In this document: positions 33,556 through 44,526 of the stretch, one piece after another
Layout: each line of letters begins with the position of its first letter
How positions within the stretch are numbered: position 1 is the stretch's first letter
DNA from: Paenibacillus timonensis
GTDB lineage: Bacteria > Bacillota > Bacilli > Paenibacillales > Paenibacillaceae
Length of the DNA: 64,000 nt
Reading direction: 5' to 3'
Assembly (NCBI RefSeq): GCF_022427145.1
Contig: NZ_JAKSXN010000012.1
Location: forward strand, 1 to 64,000
Made by a program: the position numbers and the translations under genes
Notes under the pieces: model-generated
The model's input: only the letters and a program-made list of their open reading frames with translations
What the model was told of the DNA's origin: nothing
The model's database searches: none

Positions 33556-34650
33556 CTAGATCCCGCTTTCGAACTCTAGCGCCTGCCGGGCTGCATAACG
33601 CTCCAGCGCCAGCTCGATCAAGCGATCCAGCAGCGCCTCATAGGCCACCCCGGTTTCCCGCCACAAGAGCGGGTACATGCTGAAGGGAGTGAAGCCCGGC
33701 ATCGTATTCACTTCATTAATCCAAACCTTGTGATCCGATTTCCGCACAAAAAAATCGGCCCGGCACAGTCCGCTGCCGGCGATGGCTTTAAACGCCTTGA
33801 CCGCCAGCTCGCGGATCCGCTCGGCCAGTTCGGTATCGACAGGTGCCGGAATCAACATCTGCGATTTGCCGTCCAGGTATTTGGCCTGGTAATCATAGTA
33901 TTCTCCAGAGGAGACGATTTCTCCCGGTACGGAAGCGAGCGGCTCGTCGTTGCCAAGCACCCCGACCTCCACTTCACGGGCATCCACGAATTCCTCGACG
34001 ATGACCTTCACATCGTAGCGGAAGGCCAGCGCCACCGAAGCCAGCAGCTCCTCGCGATTTCTCGCTTTAGAAATGCCGACGCTCGAGCCAAGGTTCGCCG
34101 GTTTCACGAAGCAAGGGTAGCCCAGCTTCTCCTCGATTCCCTGAATCAGCGTATGGCTGGCATGCTCCCATTCGGAAGCGGTGAAGTAGCAGTAAGCGCA
34201 TTGCTCGAGCCCCGCTTCGGCGAACAGCTTCTTCATAATGACCTTATCCATCCCGGCCGCGGAGGCAAGCACTCCCGCACCGACATAAGGCAAATCGGCC
34301 ATTTCGAACAATCCTTGGATCGTGCCGTCTTCGCCGTTCGTGCCGTGCAGAAGCGGAAACACCACATCAATATCCGATTGGCCGGATGAAAGCTTGCCGA
34401 ACAGCAACCCCATCGCGGCGGACGTGTCCCCCGCGCTCCCCCCGAGCTTCAAATCCTCCAGCGCGGCAAACGGCGCGTTCAGCTTGCCGCCGACTTTCCA
34501 CTTCCCCTGCTTGTCGATATAAAAAGGAAGCAGTTCGTATTTCTCGTAATTAAACGCCTTAGAGACGGCGAAGGCCGTCTGCAGCGAAACTTCATGTTCT
34601 CCCGATTTGCCCCCGTAGATGAGGCCTACGGTGATTCTGTCCTGTCCCAT
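33556..34650 (-). CDS. ddl: D-alanine--D-alanine ligase
   Basis: A 364-residue ATP-grasp enzyme joining two D-alanines for peptidoglycan precursors. Motifs: LIYGGKSGEHEVSLQTA, FPLLHGTNGEDGTIQGLFE, VKPANLGSSVGISKA, DFFVRKSDHKVWINEVNTMPGFT. ATG 34650 (MGQDRITVG) is chosen because AAAGAGG lies upstream; the frame stays open further, but that part is inside the repeat at 34673 and has no ribosome site. First gene of a likely ddl - small protein - uvsE unit, preceded directly by three tandem repeat copies that must contain or follow its promoter. Confidence 0.97.
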   Translation of the reverse strand: MGQDRITVGLIYGGKSGEHEVSLQTAFAVSKAFNYEKYELLPFYIDKQGKWKVGGKLNAPFAALEDLKLGGSAGDTSAAMGLLFGKLSSGQSDIDVVFPLLHGTNGEDGTIQGLFEMADLPYVGAGVLASAAGMDKVIMKKLFAEAGLEQCAYCYFTASEWEHASHTLIQGIEEKLGYPCFVKPANLGSSVGISKARNREELLASVALAFRYDVKVIVEEFVDAREVEVGVLGNDEPLASVPGEIVSSGEYYDYQAKYLDGKSQMLIPAPVDTELAERIRELAVKAFKAIAGSGLCRADFFVRKSDHKVWINEVNTMPGFTPFSMYPLLWRETGVAYEALLDRLIELALERYAARQALEFESGI

Positions 34651-34672
34651 AATAAACCTCTTTCCTTGAATA

Positions 34673-34846
34673 GGTAGTTCAAAAAGTGATCTTTGGATCA
34701 CGAGGTACTTCATGAAGATCAATCGACATCGAATCTTGAATTCAGCCGAGCCTTCCGTTGCTCACGTAGCTCTTAGCTACGCTCCGCTACTCCGTCTCTA
34801 GCTTCATCCAACCTTCTCGGTGCTCCAAACCTAACTTTTTGAACCT
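34673..34846 (+). repeat. ~175-bp inverted-end repeat, copy A (first of three tandem)
   Basis: Left end GGTAGTTCAAAAAGT, right end ACTTTTTGAACCT. It contains a perfect hairpin GTGATCTTTGGATCAC, an ATCGACATCGAAT segment, central GAATTC, and a perfect hairpin CGTAGCTCTTAGCTACG. It starts 22 bp upstream of the ddl start codon, so the ddl promoter would have to lie in or beyond the repeats. Confidence 0.93.
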
Positions 34847-34856
34847 CATTGGAATA

Positions 34857-35030
34857 GGTAGTACAAAAAGTGATCTTTGGATCACGAGGTACTTCATGAA
34901 GATCAATCGGCATCGAATCTTGAATTCAGCCGAGCCTTCCGTTGCTCACGTAGCTCTTAGCTACGCTCCGCTACTCAGTCTCTAGCTTCATCCAACCTTC
35001 TCGGTGCTCCAAACCTAACTTTTTGAACCT
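34857..35030 (+). repeat. ~175-bp inverted-end repeat, copy B (second of three tandem)
   Basis: Nearly identical to copy A, in the same orientation, 184 bp further on. Differences are single bases: GTAGTACAAAAAG for GTAGTTCAAAAAG, ATCGGCATCG for ATCGACATCG, and TCAGTCTC for TCCGTCTC. Confidence 0.93.
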
Positions 35031-35041
35031 CATTGGAACTA

Positions 35042-35215
35042 GGTAGTTCAAAAAGTGATCTTTGGATCACGAGGTACTTCATGAAGATCAATCGACATCG
35101 AATCTTGAATTCAGCCGAGCCTTCCGTTGCTCACGTAGCTCTTAGCTACGCTCCGCTACTCCGTCTCTAGCTTCATCCAACCTTCTCGGTGCTCCAAACC
35201 TAACTTTTTGAACCT
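35042..35215 (+). repeat. ~175-bp inverted-end repeat, copy C (third of three tandem)
   Basis: Same orientation, 185 bp after copy B, and identical to copy A over the body. The right flank CCTCCATTG is shared with copy E at 16790-16801, suggesting that the element extends a few bases past ACTTTTTGAAC. It ends 14 bp from the stop codon of the amidase gene. Confidence 0.93.
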
Positions 35216-35229
35216 CCATTGACTCGACT

Positions 35230-36234
35230 CTAGAATCGGTCCGCGATATGAAAAAAACGATACACCGTATTGTCGGTCCAGGCGTAGGAGTCCCGGTAGT
35301 CCCAATAGCGGTGTTTGCTTGGCGTCGTATGGGCGTTGACCAGCGGCATGCCGCCGGCGTCGAACGCGGTCACGATGGTATTGTGCTGAAACGTGCCGTT
35401 GCCGTCCCAATCATAAGCGATGACGTCGCCGAGCTGAAGCTGTTCCGGACGTTCGAGCAGCTCGGCGCGAAGCCCGGCGCGACTTTGGCCGAGATGGCGT
35501 TCCAGCGCGTTGGCGACGGACCAGCTATAGCTCCATAGCTCCCGTCCCCCGACGTAGCCTTTGTACCACCAGCCCGATTCTCTTTTTCCAGTATAGTTTA
35601 TTGGGGCTCCGCCTGCAAAGAGGCATTGGGAGATATAGTTCGTGCAGTCGACCTCAAAGGCGGCGAACTCCGGATTGAAGTTATCCCACCACCGATCGGC
35701 GTACAACACGGCCTCCTCGCGCCGGTAGGCAATGCTGCGCGCGCTCCCTCCCCCGAGGACATCGCGGTTCAAGAACGGTCGCGGCGCAGTGCCTTTACGT
35801 CCCGCCGCTTCGCCTTCGTCATAAGCGGGAAGCATGATCGCCGGGTGCCGTTCGGGGATCGGCTGCTCCACCTTGATGACGATCCAGCCGGAACCGTCGC
35901 GAGTCAACGTCAAACGTTGCTTCTCGATCCGTTCCTCCTGGTGGCGGGCGCCTCCCTTTTCATAGTATATTTTTCTCGACAGCTGCAGATCGACCTCGAT
36001 CTCGCCCTCGCGGTTTTCAATCTCGCGCACCAGCTTGGCCCGGGTCTCACAGCGCAACGGCGCCGCTCCCCGATGACGATACCAGCTCTCCAGCCTGCGC
36101 TTCCGTTCGCCCCGCCGCAGCAAATAGTCCACATCGGTAACGACTGTGCCCCCGCTAGGCGTGCGATAGTCCACTTCGTCCTGGTTCTGCTCGTTTACGT
36201 AAACCGACAACGTCTTCTTCCATTCATCCGCCAT
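35230..36234 (-). CDS. Amidase-domain (Amidase_6-like) protein
   Basis: A 334-residue protein. The C-terminal ~150 residues match the putative amidase domain of the papain-like NlpC/CHAP kind: catalytic Cys in FEVDCTNYISQCLFAGG, His in LVNAHTTPSKHRYWDY, and the repeated aromatic motif SYSWSVANALERHL. The N-terminal half is Arg/Glu-rich and has beta-strand character. No signal peptide is seen, which is unusual for a wall hydrolase; homologues in Bacillota share this layout. It may act on peptidoglycan in the mother cell or be exported otherwise; function unproven. The stop lies 14 bp from repeat copy C. Confidence 0.82.
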   Translation of the reverse strand: MADEWKKTLSVYVNEQNQDEVDYRTPSGGTVVTDVDYLLRRGERKRRLESWYRHRGAAPLRCETRAKLVREIENREGEIEVDLQLSRKIYYEKGGARHQEERIEKQRLTLTRDGSGWIVIKVEQPIPERHPAIMLPAYDEGEAAGRKGTAPRPFLNRDVLGGGSARSIAYRREEAVLYADRWWDNFNPEFAAFEVDCTNYISQCLFAGGAPINYTGKRESGWWYKGYVGGRELWSYSWSVANALERHLGQSRAGLRAELLERPEQLQLGDVIAYDWDGNGTFQHNTIVTAFDAGGMPLVNAHTTPSKHRYWDYRDSYAWTDNTVYRFFHIADRF

Positions 36235-36378
36235 ACGTTCACGCCTCCTTTTCCCTGTTAGTCATTATATGAACGCCCGGGAGGGAGTATGTTTTGCACC
36301 TGTCCCGCAGGGGTCTGAAAGCCCATTCATCCGCACTGGTGAAGCCTAAACGGGCTTGGAACCGGGTACAAAAAGTTC

Positions 36379-36407
36379 TTTACTCACCACGTCAGGGAAG
36401 GTATACT
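36379..36407 (+). promoter_or_regulatory. acnA promoter
   Basis: -35 TTTACT (36379-36384), 17-nt spacer, -10 TATACT (36402-36407), about 60 nt upstream of the acnA start. The upstream GGTACAAAAAGTTC resembles one end of the 175-bp repeat, possibly a remnant. Confidence 0.6.
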
Positions 36408-36468
36408 AAAATCAAAGAAAATTTGAAATTATGTTTCAACAGGTGAAACCATTCAAGGAGGTACATCC

Positions 36469-39186
<2,718 letters not shown>

Positions 39187-39203
39187 ACGTACGCTTTCTA
39201 TGC

Positions 39204-39242
39204 AAAAGAGTTCCCTTCAAACTACGAAGGGAACTCTTTTTA
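39204..39242. terminator. Bidirectional terminator between acnA and the acetyltransferase gene
   Basis: AAAAGAGTTCCCTTC and GAAGGGAACTCTTTT form a 15-bp perfect stem with T-runs in both directions. It begins 18 nt after the acnA stop. Its right half is also the last coding part of the convergent acetyltransferase gene. Confidence 0.92.
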
Positions 39243-40098
39243 ACTTGCAGACGTAATAACGCGATTCCGATACGATGGCAAACCCGGTCTTGCTATACAG
39301 TTCCAATGCGCCGCGATTCTCAGCGGCTACGCTAAGCCGTATTCGCGTACGACCCAACGCCAGAAGCAGCCGAACGGTTTGGGCCAGCATCTCACTCCCA
39401 TACCCGTGCCCCTGGTGGGAAGGCAGCACGCAAAAATCATGGATCACCGCCGCATCGCTCCCGAGCAGATTGACGCGAATCAAGCCGATCCGCTCCTCCC
39501 CGTGGCAACCGATATAGTTGTGGCGGCCGGGTTCCCGGGTATGGCCCAAATACCGGAGCGTCCACTCCTCGTCATCGCCAAACGCCTGCGACATGCAGCG
39601 CACCATAAAGCCAAAATCCTCGAGCTCCTCCGGACGCAGCCTCAGGTCCGGGTGACCGGCGGTGCCCTTCGGGAATGCGGTGAGCTCCATGGCGAACTGC
39701 GAGCCGTCAAGCCAGGCACCGAGGTGCCCCACGCAACGCAGGCCGGGTTCGGAATCGGCGGGCACCTTAAACCGGCAGGTTTGGAATCCCTGCTCGCTCA
39801 TCTCCGCCTCTGCCGCCACAAATAGACGCTGGAAGATACCTTGACGACGCCATTCCGGATGAACCATGACGTTCAGGTTCGCCTCCACTCCATCCGCGGT
39901 ATACCAGATTAAACATCCGGCGAGATGCCCCTCTGCTTGGTAGAGATAGGCGCGATCGCCGCTTTCTTTTGTTAAATTATCCAGACCGATATGGAGTTTC
40001 GAGCTATCCGCCTGACGGCAAATCTGCTCCAGCTCCCGAATCGGTTCCAGCGATTCCGGCGAAAATTCCGTTAGCTTCACTATCTGATGCGTTGACAT
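39217..40098 (-). CDS. GNAT family N-acetyltransferase (two-domain)
   Basis: A 293-residue protein with two GNAT-like halves. The N-terminal half has VMVHPEWRRQGIFQRLFVAA, a Q/R-x-x-G-x-G/A-type acetyl-CoA loop; the C-terminal half has CVLPSHQGHGYGSEMLAQTV and NRGALELYSKTGFAIVSESRYYV. It is predicted to acetylate an amine; the substrate is unknown. ATG 40098 is preferred over ATG 40107 because the GGGGG ribosome site is 2 nt from the latter and ~10 nt from the former. The last residues (KRVPFVV) are encoded by the terminator hairpin shared with acnA. Confidence 0.88.
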   Translation of the reverse strand: MSTHQIVKLTEFSPESLEPIRELEQICRQADSSKLHIGLDNLTKESGDRAYLYQAEGHLAGCLIWYTADGVEANLNVMVHPEWRRQGIFQRLFVAAEAEMSEQGFQTCRFKVPADSEPGLRCVGHLGAWLDGSQFAMELTAFPKGTAGHPDLRLRPEELEDFGFMVRCMSQAFGDDEEWTLRYLGHTREPGRHNYIGCHGEERIGLIRVNLLGSDAAVIHDFCVLPSHQGHGYGSEMLAQTVRLLLALGRTRIRLSVAAENRGALELYSKTGFAIVSESRYYVCKLKRVPFVV

Positions 40099-40152
40099 CA
40101 AGTTCATTCCCCCTTTTGCAAAATCGATGCTCCCATGTGATATAAATGAGGC

Positions 40153-40194
40153 TTTACACTACATTCACCATCTGTTATATTATAAGTATAACAG
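40153..40194 (+). promoter_or_regulatory. Promoter with overlapping palindromic operator of the GntR/DUF1648 operon
   Basis: -35 TTTACA (40153-40158), 17-nt spacer, -10 TATATT (40176-40181). A perfect inverted repeat CTGTTATA (40172-40179) and TATAACAG (40187-40194), 7 nt apart, covers the -10. It directly precedes the GntR gene, so autorepression by the GntR protein is the simplest reading. Confidence 0.75.
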
Positions 40195-40219
40195 TTAGAA
40201 CAAAAGGAGATGCCACACT

Positions 40220-40606
40220 GTGATTATACAGCTGGATTTACAATCGGACGTCCCGATTTATACGCAGCTGGTCCATCAAATTATCGAAGGAATCGCCAGC
40301 GGACGGCTGCAACCGGGCGAGCCCCTGCCGTCGGTGCGAAGCCTGGCTTCCGACATCGGCGTCAACCTGCATACGGTGAACAAAGCCTACACGCTGCTTA
40401 AGCAGGAAGGCTACATTCAGGTGCATCGCCAAAAAGGCGTCGTCATTGATCCGGTCGGCATGCCGCCGGTCACTCCCGAATTCCGCGAGAAGCAGCGGCG
40501 CGAGCTGCGTCCGATCGTGGCGGAGGCGATTTGCCGCGGTATGGAGAAGGACGAGCTGCTCTCCCTAGTGGAGCAAATCCATCAAGAAATTACTCGAAAG
40601 GAGTAG
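40220..40606 (+). CDS. YtrA-type GntR transcriptional regulator
   Basis: A 128-residue repressor with a GTG start (AAAGGAGATG upstream). The GntR winged helix spans residues ~10-75: IYTQLVHQIIEGIASGRLQPGEPLPSVRSLASDIGVNLHTVNKAY. The short helical tail lacks any ligand-binding domain, which defines the YtrA subfamily. Such regulators usually control adjacent membrane or ABC transport genes and themselves. Here the next gene, 6 bp on, is a DUF1648 membrane protein. The palindrome over its promoter is the likely operator. Confidence 0.92.
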   Translation: MIIQLDLQSDVPIYTQLVHQIIEGIASGRLQPGEPLPSVRSLASDIGVNLHTVNKAYTLLKQEGYIQVHRQKGVVIDPVGMPPVTPEFREKQRRELRPIVAEAICRGMEKDELLSLVEQIHQEITRKE

Positions 40607-40612
40607 TGTACT

Positions 40613-41716
40613 ATGATGCTTCTATCTACGTTGTTGTTGTTGCTTATGTTTGTCCCCCTGCTGGCTTCCCTGGCCTACATGCCGTATTTGACCCGGAGCA
40701 CGGTGAGCTTTGGCGTGTCGGTCAGCGAGGAGCAGTATTGGAGCGAACCCGTTCGGCGCTTACGGCGGCAATATACCGCTGTGAGCGGGGCGATATATTC
40801 GCTGCTGCTGGTCGCGTGCCTGCTAAGTCTATGGAACAAGGACGGTAACGCCCAGGGAGCCTGGTTCGGCGTTTACGTCGGACTCACCATCGTTTTTTCT
40901 ACGGCCCTCAACCTGGTTTTCTATTTCCGGATGAAAAAATTACGTCCGACCCTGCCAACCGCTTCAGCTGCTCCCGCCCTGCTGGCGGTGGACACCGGCT
41001 TTCGCCGTCAAAAACTGGCGCTCTCCGGCAAGTGGTTCCTGATCCATGCCGTCATTATCGCTGCCAGCGCGGCGTTGGCATTAAGCCAATACGCCGCCAT
41101 TCCCGACCCGGTGGCGATGAAATTCGACTTCTCCGGCCAAGTGGTCCACAGTGCCGCGAAATCTTACCGCATCGTCTTATTTCCGAACGTGATGCAGGTG
41201 ATTATGACCGTCCTGTTCTGGTTTGTCAACTGGTCGATTCAGCACAGCAAGCAACAGCTTCAGGCCGGCGATCCGGAGCGTTCGCTCCGCCAAAACGCCG
41301 CGTTCCGCCGCAGATGGTCCGTTTTTACGCTGGCTTCCTCGCTGGCACTGGTCCTGATGTTCTCGTTCATGCAAGTAAACATGATTCGTCCGATGGACCA
41401 GAACCTTCTCATGTTGGTTAGCATGGCCGTACCGGTGTTTATCGTACTGTTCGCGCTCGTGTTGTCCTTCACCACGGGACAAGGCGGAAGCCGGATCGGC
41501 CGCGGACCCGCCGCTGCCGGTACAGGCACGGCGCCTGCACAGGATGATCGCTACTGGAAGCTGGGGGCCATTTACTTTAACCCGCAAGACCCAACGATAT
41601 TTGTCGAGAAGAGAACCGGCATCGGCTGGACGATGAACTTCGCCAATCCGATCTCTTGGATCACCTTGCTTGGCATTCTGGCTGTCATCGGCTGGTCTGC
41701 CTGGCTCGCGAAATAG
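40613..41716 (+). CDS. DUF1648/DUF5808 domain membrane protein
   Basis: A 367-residue protein with about eight hydrophobic segments. The middle carries the DUF1648 signature (YAAIPDPVAMKFDFSGQVVHS). The C-terminal soluble part matches DUF5808 (DRYWKLGAIYFNPQDPTIFVE), followed by a final helix. Function is not established; relatives are often encoded with YtrA-type GntR repressors, as here (6-bp spacing, one transcript). The start has AAGGAG directly upstream. The following hydrolase gene starts 34 bp later on the same strand and may be co-transcribed. Confidence 0.85.
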   Translation: MMLLSTLLLLLMFVPLLASLAYMPYLTRSTVSFGVSVSEEQYWSEPVRRLRRQYTAVSGAIYSLLLVACLLSLWNKDGNAQGAWFGVYVGLTIVFSTALNLVFYFRMKKLRPTLPTASAAPALLAVDTGFRRQKLALSGKWFLIHAVIIAASAALALSQYAAIPDPVAMKFDFSGQVVHSAAKSYRIVLFPNVMQVIMTVLFWFVNWSIQHSKQQLQAGDPERSLRQNAAFRRRWSVFTLASSLALVLMFSFMQVNMIRPMDQNLLMLVSMAVPVFIVLFALVLSFTTGQGGSRIGRGPAAAGTGTAPAQDDRYWKLGAIYFNPQDPTIFVEKRTGIGWTMNFANPISWITLLGILAVIGWSAWLAK

Positions 41717-41750
41717 ATCTAATGGAGCATACATTAAGGAGGAGATTACG

Positions 41751-43373
41751 ATGACCAAACGATCCCAACTATTCAAAAATGCAGCCGCCGCTGCGCTGGC
41801 GCTTAGCCTGACCCTTCCGTCGGCTTCCGCATTTGCGGCGAAGCAAAGCGCTACGTCATTGGCCCCGGTACGGGAAGCTGCCGAAGCCTTTGGCGCGCAA
41901 GTCCACTGGGAGTCCGGCAGCCACACCATCCTCGTGGCGAAGGACGGCCATAAGCTGGTGTTGACCATCGGTTCGTCGGAAGCCCTGCTCGACGGGAACC
42001 GTGTGGCTTTAGGCGAACCGGTACGCATTGCCGATGGCCGGGCGCTGATCGACGCCGAATTCCTTGCCGAAGCGTTCGGAGTGAAGGATACGGCCCAGGC
42101 GGAAGCCGGCACAAAAGATCCCGCGGACCTGTTCCTGAAGGCGCTGCTCGCCGGAGACGGTACGGAAGCGGCGAAATATGTCAGCGCTTCTTCGTCCTAC
42201 GCCCTTCCGGCCGCTATGCTGAACCAGCTGTGGGCCAATTATGAAACGGTGTTCGGCAAAGCGGCCGGCGCACCGTCCAAGAGCGAGACGGCCACGTCGG
42301 TCCATCGCAACGTCACGTACGCCTTCCAAACGGCAGCGGTTCCGGTCAACTTGACGCTGCGGCTTAACGCCGCCGGGGAGATCGACGATATGTACATCGC
42401 CGCCGCGACCGGCTCGGCCTACCAAAAACCCGCCTACGAAGACGCTTCCGCTTATACCGAGCGGGAAGTGACCGTTGGCGAAGGGGCTATGGCCCTGCCG
42501 GGCACATTGACGATGCCAACTGGCGACGGCCCATTCCCGGCGATCGTACTGGTACACGGCTCCGGCACGAACGACCGGGACGAGGCGATCGGAAGCGCCA
42601 AGCCGTTCCGTGACCTCGCGGTCGGCCTGGCTGCGCAAGGCATCGCCGTGCTGCGGTACGACAAAGTCTCGTACGAGCACACGTTTAAGGTCGCTGCCGA
42701 TCCCAAGTTCACGCTGAAAAAAGAGACCGTTGACGATGCCTTGAAGGCCGTCGCTCTGTTGAAAAAGACGCCGGACATCGATGCTTCCCGCATCTTCGTG
42801 GCCGGCCATAGCCAAGGCGGCTACGCCATGCCGTTGATCACCGCAGGCGATACAGCCGGCGACATCGCCGGGACGATTTTGATGTCCGGGCCCAGCGGCA
42901 AATTCGCCGACGTGTTGGCCGAGCAGCAAGCCGAGCTTGTCAGCCGTGTGAAGCAGCTTGGCCAAGACCCGGCGCCTTATGAGCAGCAAGCCGCCTTCTA
43001 TACGTCGATCGCCGCGATGGTCAACGACCCGCAGTATACGGTTGACCATATGCCGGAGCAATTCCCGTCCCAGCCTGCCTACTGGTGGTTCGAGCAGAAA
43101 AATTACGTGCCGGCCGAGCTCGCCAAGCAGCAATCCGGTCCGATGCTGATCCTGCAAGGCGAAAACGATTGGCAAGTGACGATGAAGCAGTTCGAAGGCT
43201 GGAAAACTGCGCTGCAGAACCGCAAGGACGTCACCTTCAAATCGTATCCGCAGGTCAATCACCTGCTGGCCAAGGTAGGCGGCCTTTCGATCGGCGCCGA
43301 ATACGCCCAGCCATCCAACGTTTCCAAAGAGATCGTTGACGATATCGCGGCATGGGTTCGGGGGATGAAGTAA
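41751..43373 (+). CDS. Secreted alpha/beta hydrolase with N-terminal stalk and DUF3887-like domains
   Basis: A 540-residue protein from ATG 41751 (MTKRSQLFK), which has AAGGAGGAG upstream; an earlier in-frame start lies inside the previous gene. The signal peptide ends near SASAFAA. A copper amine oxidase N-like stalk segment (~30-110) follows, then a DUF3887-like domain (~120-215), then an alpha/beta hydrolase with nucleophile elbow VAGHSQGGYAMP, acid in LQGENDWQV and His in QVNHLLAKV. The order resembles EstD-type secreted esterases. Substrate unknown. Third gene of a possible GntR-DUF1648-hydrolase transcript; terminator follows. Confidence 0.87.
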   Translation: MTKRSQLFKNAAAAALALSLTLPSASAFAAKQSATSLAPVREAAEAFGAQVHWESGSHTILVAKDGHKLVLTIGSSEALLDGNRVALGEPVRIADGRALIDAEFLAEAFGVKDTAQAEAGTKDPADLFLKALLAGDGTEAAKYVSASSSYALPAAMLNQLWANYETVFGKAAGAPSKSETATSVHRNVTYAFQTAAVPVNLTLRLNAAGEIDDMYIAAATGSAYQKPAYEDASAYTEREVTVGEGAMALPGTLTMPTGDGPFPAIVLVHGSGTNDRDEAIGSAKPFRDLAVGLAAQGIAVLRYDKVSYEHTFKVAADPKFTLKKETVDDALKAVALLKKTPDIDASRIFVAGHSQGGYAMPLITAGDTAGDIAGTILMSGPSGKFADVLAEQQAELVSRVKQLGQDPAPYEQQAAFYTSIAAMVNDPQYTVDHMPEQFPSQPAYWWFEQKNYVPAELAKQQSGPMLILQGENDWQVTMKQFEGWKTALQNRKDVTFKSYPQVNHLLAKVGGLSIGAEYAQPSNVSKEIVDDIAAWVRGMK

Positions 43374-43405
43374 GTCGCGCTGCGCTTACTTCCCCATCGA
43401 AGCCA

Positions 43406-43437
43406 ACAAAGCCCGCCCCCTATTGGGGCGGGCTTTG
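43406..43437. terminator. Terminator between convergent hydrolase and IclR genes
   Basis: AAAGCCCGCCCC and GGGGCGGGCTTT form a 12-bp stem, followed by TTTGTTGTT on the plus strand. On the minus strand the T-run is TTTGTTGG, so it may serve both genes. Confidence 0.75.
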
Positions 43438-43543
43438 TTGTTCCTTAAGTGCCGGCTGCCACTTCGCGTGGAGGCACAAAAAAATAAGGTGATCCCATCC
43501 CTTATTCCCCTCTGCCATCTGCCTTTCGCCGCGTCCGCAACGG

Positions 43544-44284
43544 CTACATCATCATGCCCATCTCCCGGGCCGCTTCCACCAGGATCGGCCCGTACTCCTC
43601 CAGCCGCTGCAGCGTCAAGCGGCTGACCGGCCCCGACACGGACAGGGCGGCGGCCAGCTTCCCCGTCCGGTCGAAGATCGGCGCGGAGACGGCGGATGCC
43701 CCCGGCTCCCGCTCCTCGTAGCTGGTGGCATATCCGAGCTCGCGGATCTCCTCCAGCTGCGCCACATAGGCCGCCCGATCAACCGCCGGCGGCCAATCCG
43801 GGCTGTCCAGCACCGCCTGGAGCACCTCCTCGCCCGAGTAGGCGACGAGCACCTTGCTGGACGCGCCCACGTACAGCGGCAGCCGCGCCCCGACCGGCGC
43901 GACGCGGCGGATCGCCTGGTTGCTCTGCACCGCCTGGATCCGCAGCCGCTCGTTGCCGTCGCGCAAATACAGGCTGACCGTCTCGCCGAGCCGGTCTCGC
44001 AGCCGCTCCATCAACAGCAGCAGCAGCACGGCCGGATCGTCGCTGTGGGACATGTGGGTCGACAGCTCCCACACCTTCAGCCCAAGACGATATTTCTCCG
44101 TCGCGGGATCGCGAACGACGAACCCCCGCTCCTCCAGCGTGGTCAATAAACGGTGAACCGTGCTTTTATGCAGGCCGATTTCGGCGGCAATCTCCGTCAG
44201 TCCCAAATCGCTAGCTTTCGTGAAGCAACCCAATATATCCAAAGCCCGCTCGACCGCGCGCACCGTTAGCTTTCGGTCTTCCAT
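43544..44284 (-). CDS. IclR family transcriptional regulator
   Basis: A 246-residue regulator from ATG 44284 (MEDRKLTVRAVERALDIL), with AAGGAGAG upstream; the longer frame lacks a ribosome site. The N-terminal winged helix has LTEIAAEIGLHKSTVHRLL and the C-terminal ligand domain has ATSYEEREPGASAVSAPIFD. IclR proteins respond to small organic acids or aromatic intermediates and repress or activate catabolic genes; no such operon is adjacent, so the target is unknown. Transcribed divergently from the membrane alpha/beta hydrolase gene across 242 bp. Confidence 0.93.
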   Translation of the reverse strand: MEDRKLTVRAVERALDILGCFTKASDLGLTEIAAEIGLHKSTVHRLLTTLEERGFVVRDPATEKYRLGLKVWELSTHMSHSDDPAVLLLLLMERLRDRLGETVSLYLRDGNERLRIQAVQSNQAIRRVAPVGARLPLYVGASSKVLVAYSGEEVLQAVLDSPDWPPAVDRAAYVAQLEEIRELGYATSYEEREPGASAVSAPIFDRTGKLAAALSVSGPVSRLTLQRLEEYGPILVEAAREMGMMM

Positions 44285-44526
44285 CCGGCATCTACTCTCC
44301 TTAGGTTTCACTATATGAAACTCGGTTACATAAATTATATGAAAGAAGCGAATTTCCGTCAATGAAACACCTTCCATTGACATTAACAAGGGATCGACTT
44401 ACGATTAAATTCAGGAGAACCGCGCTATTTCGACATTTTTTCTTGTTTATTTGCCAATAAAAGCGTTTTCCTAACGGTAAACAGTCCAGATCGCAATCAT
44501 ATAATCTAGTAATGGGAGGGAAGCGC

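Noticed and set aside
34651-34722. N-terminal extension of Ddl reading into repeat copy A
   Set aside because: The ribosome site and family alignment place the start at 34650; the extra frame is repeat sequence.
36361-36378. GGTACAAAAAGTTC near the acnA promoter as a solo repeat end
   Set aside because: Too short and without further similarity to the repeat body.
43450-43480. Hairpin GTGCC...GGCAC followed by A-run as a terminator of the IclR gene
   Set aside because: On the minus strand the T-run precedes the stem rather than following it.
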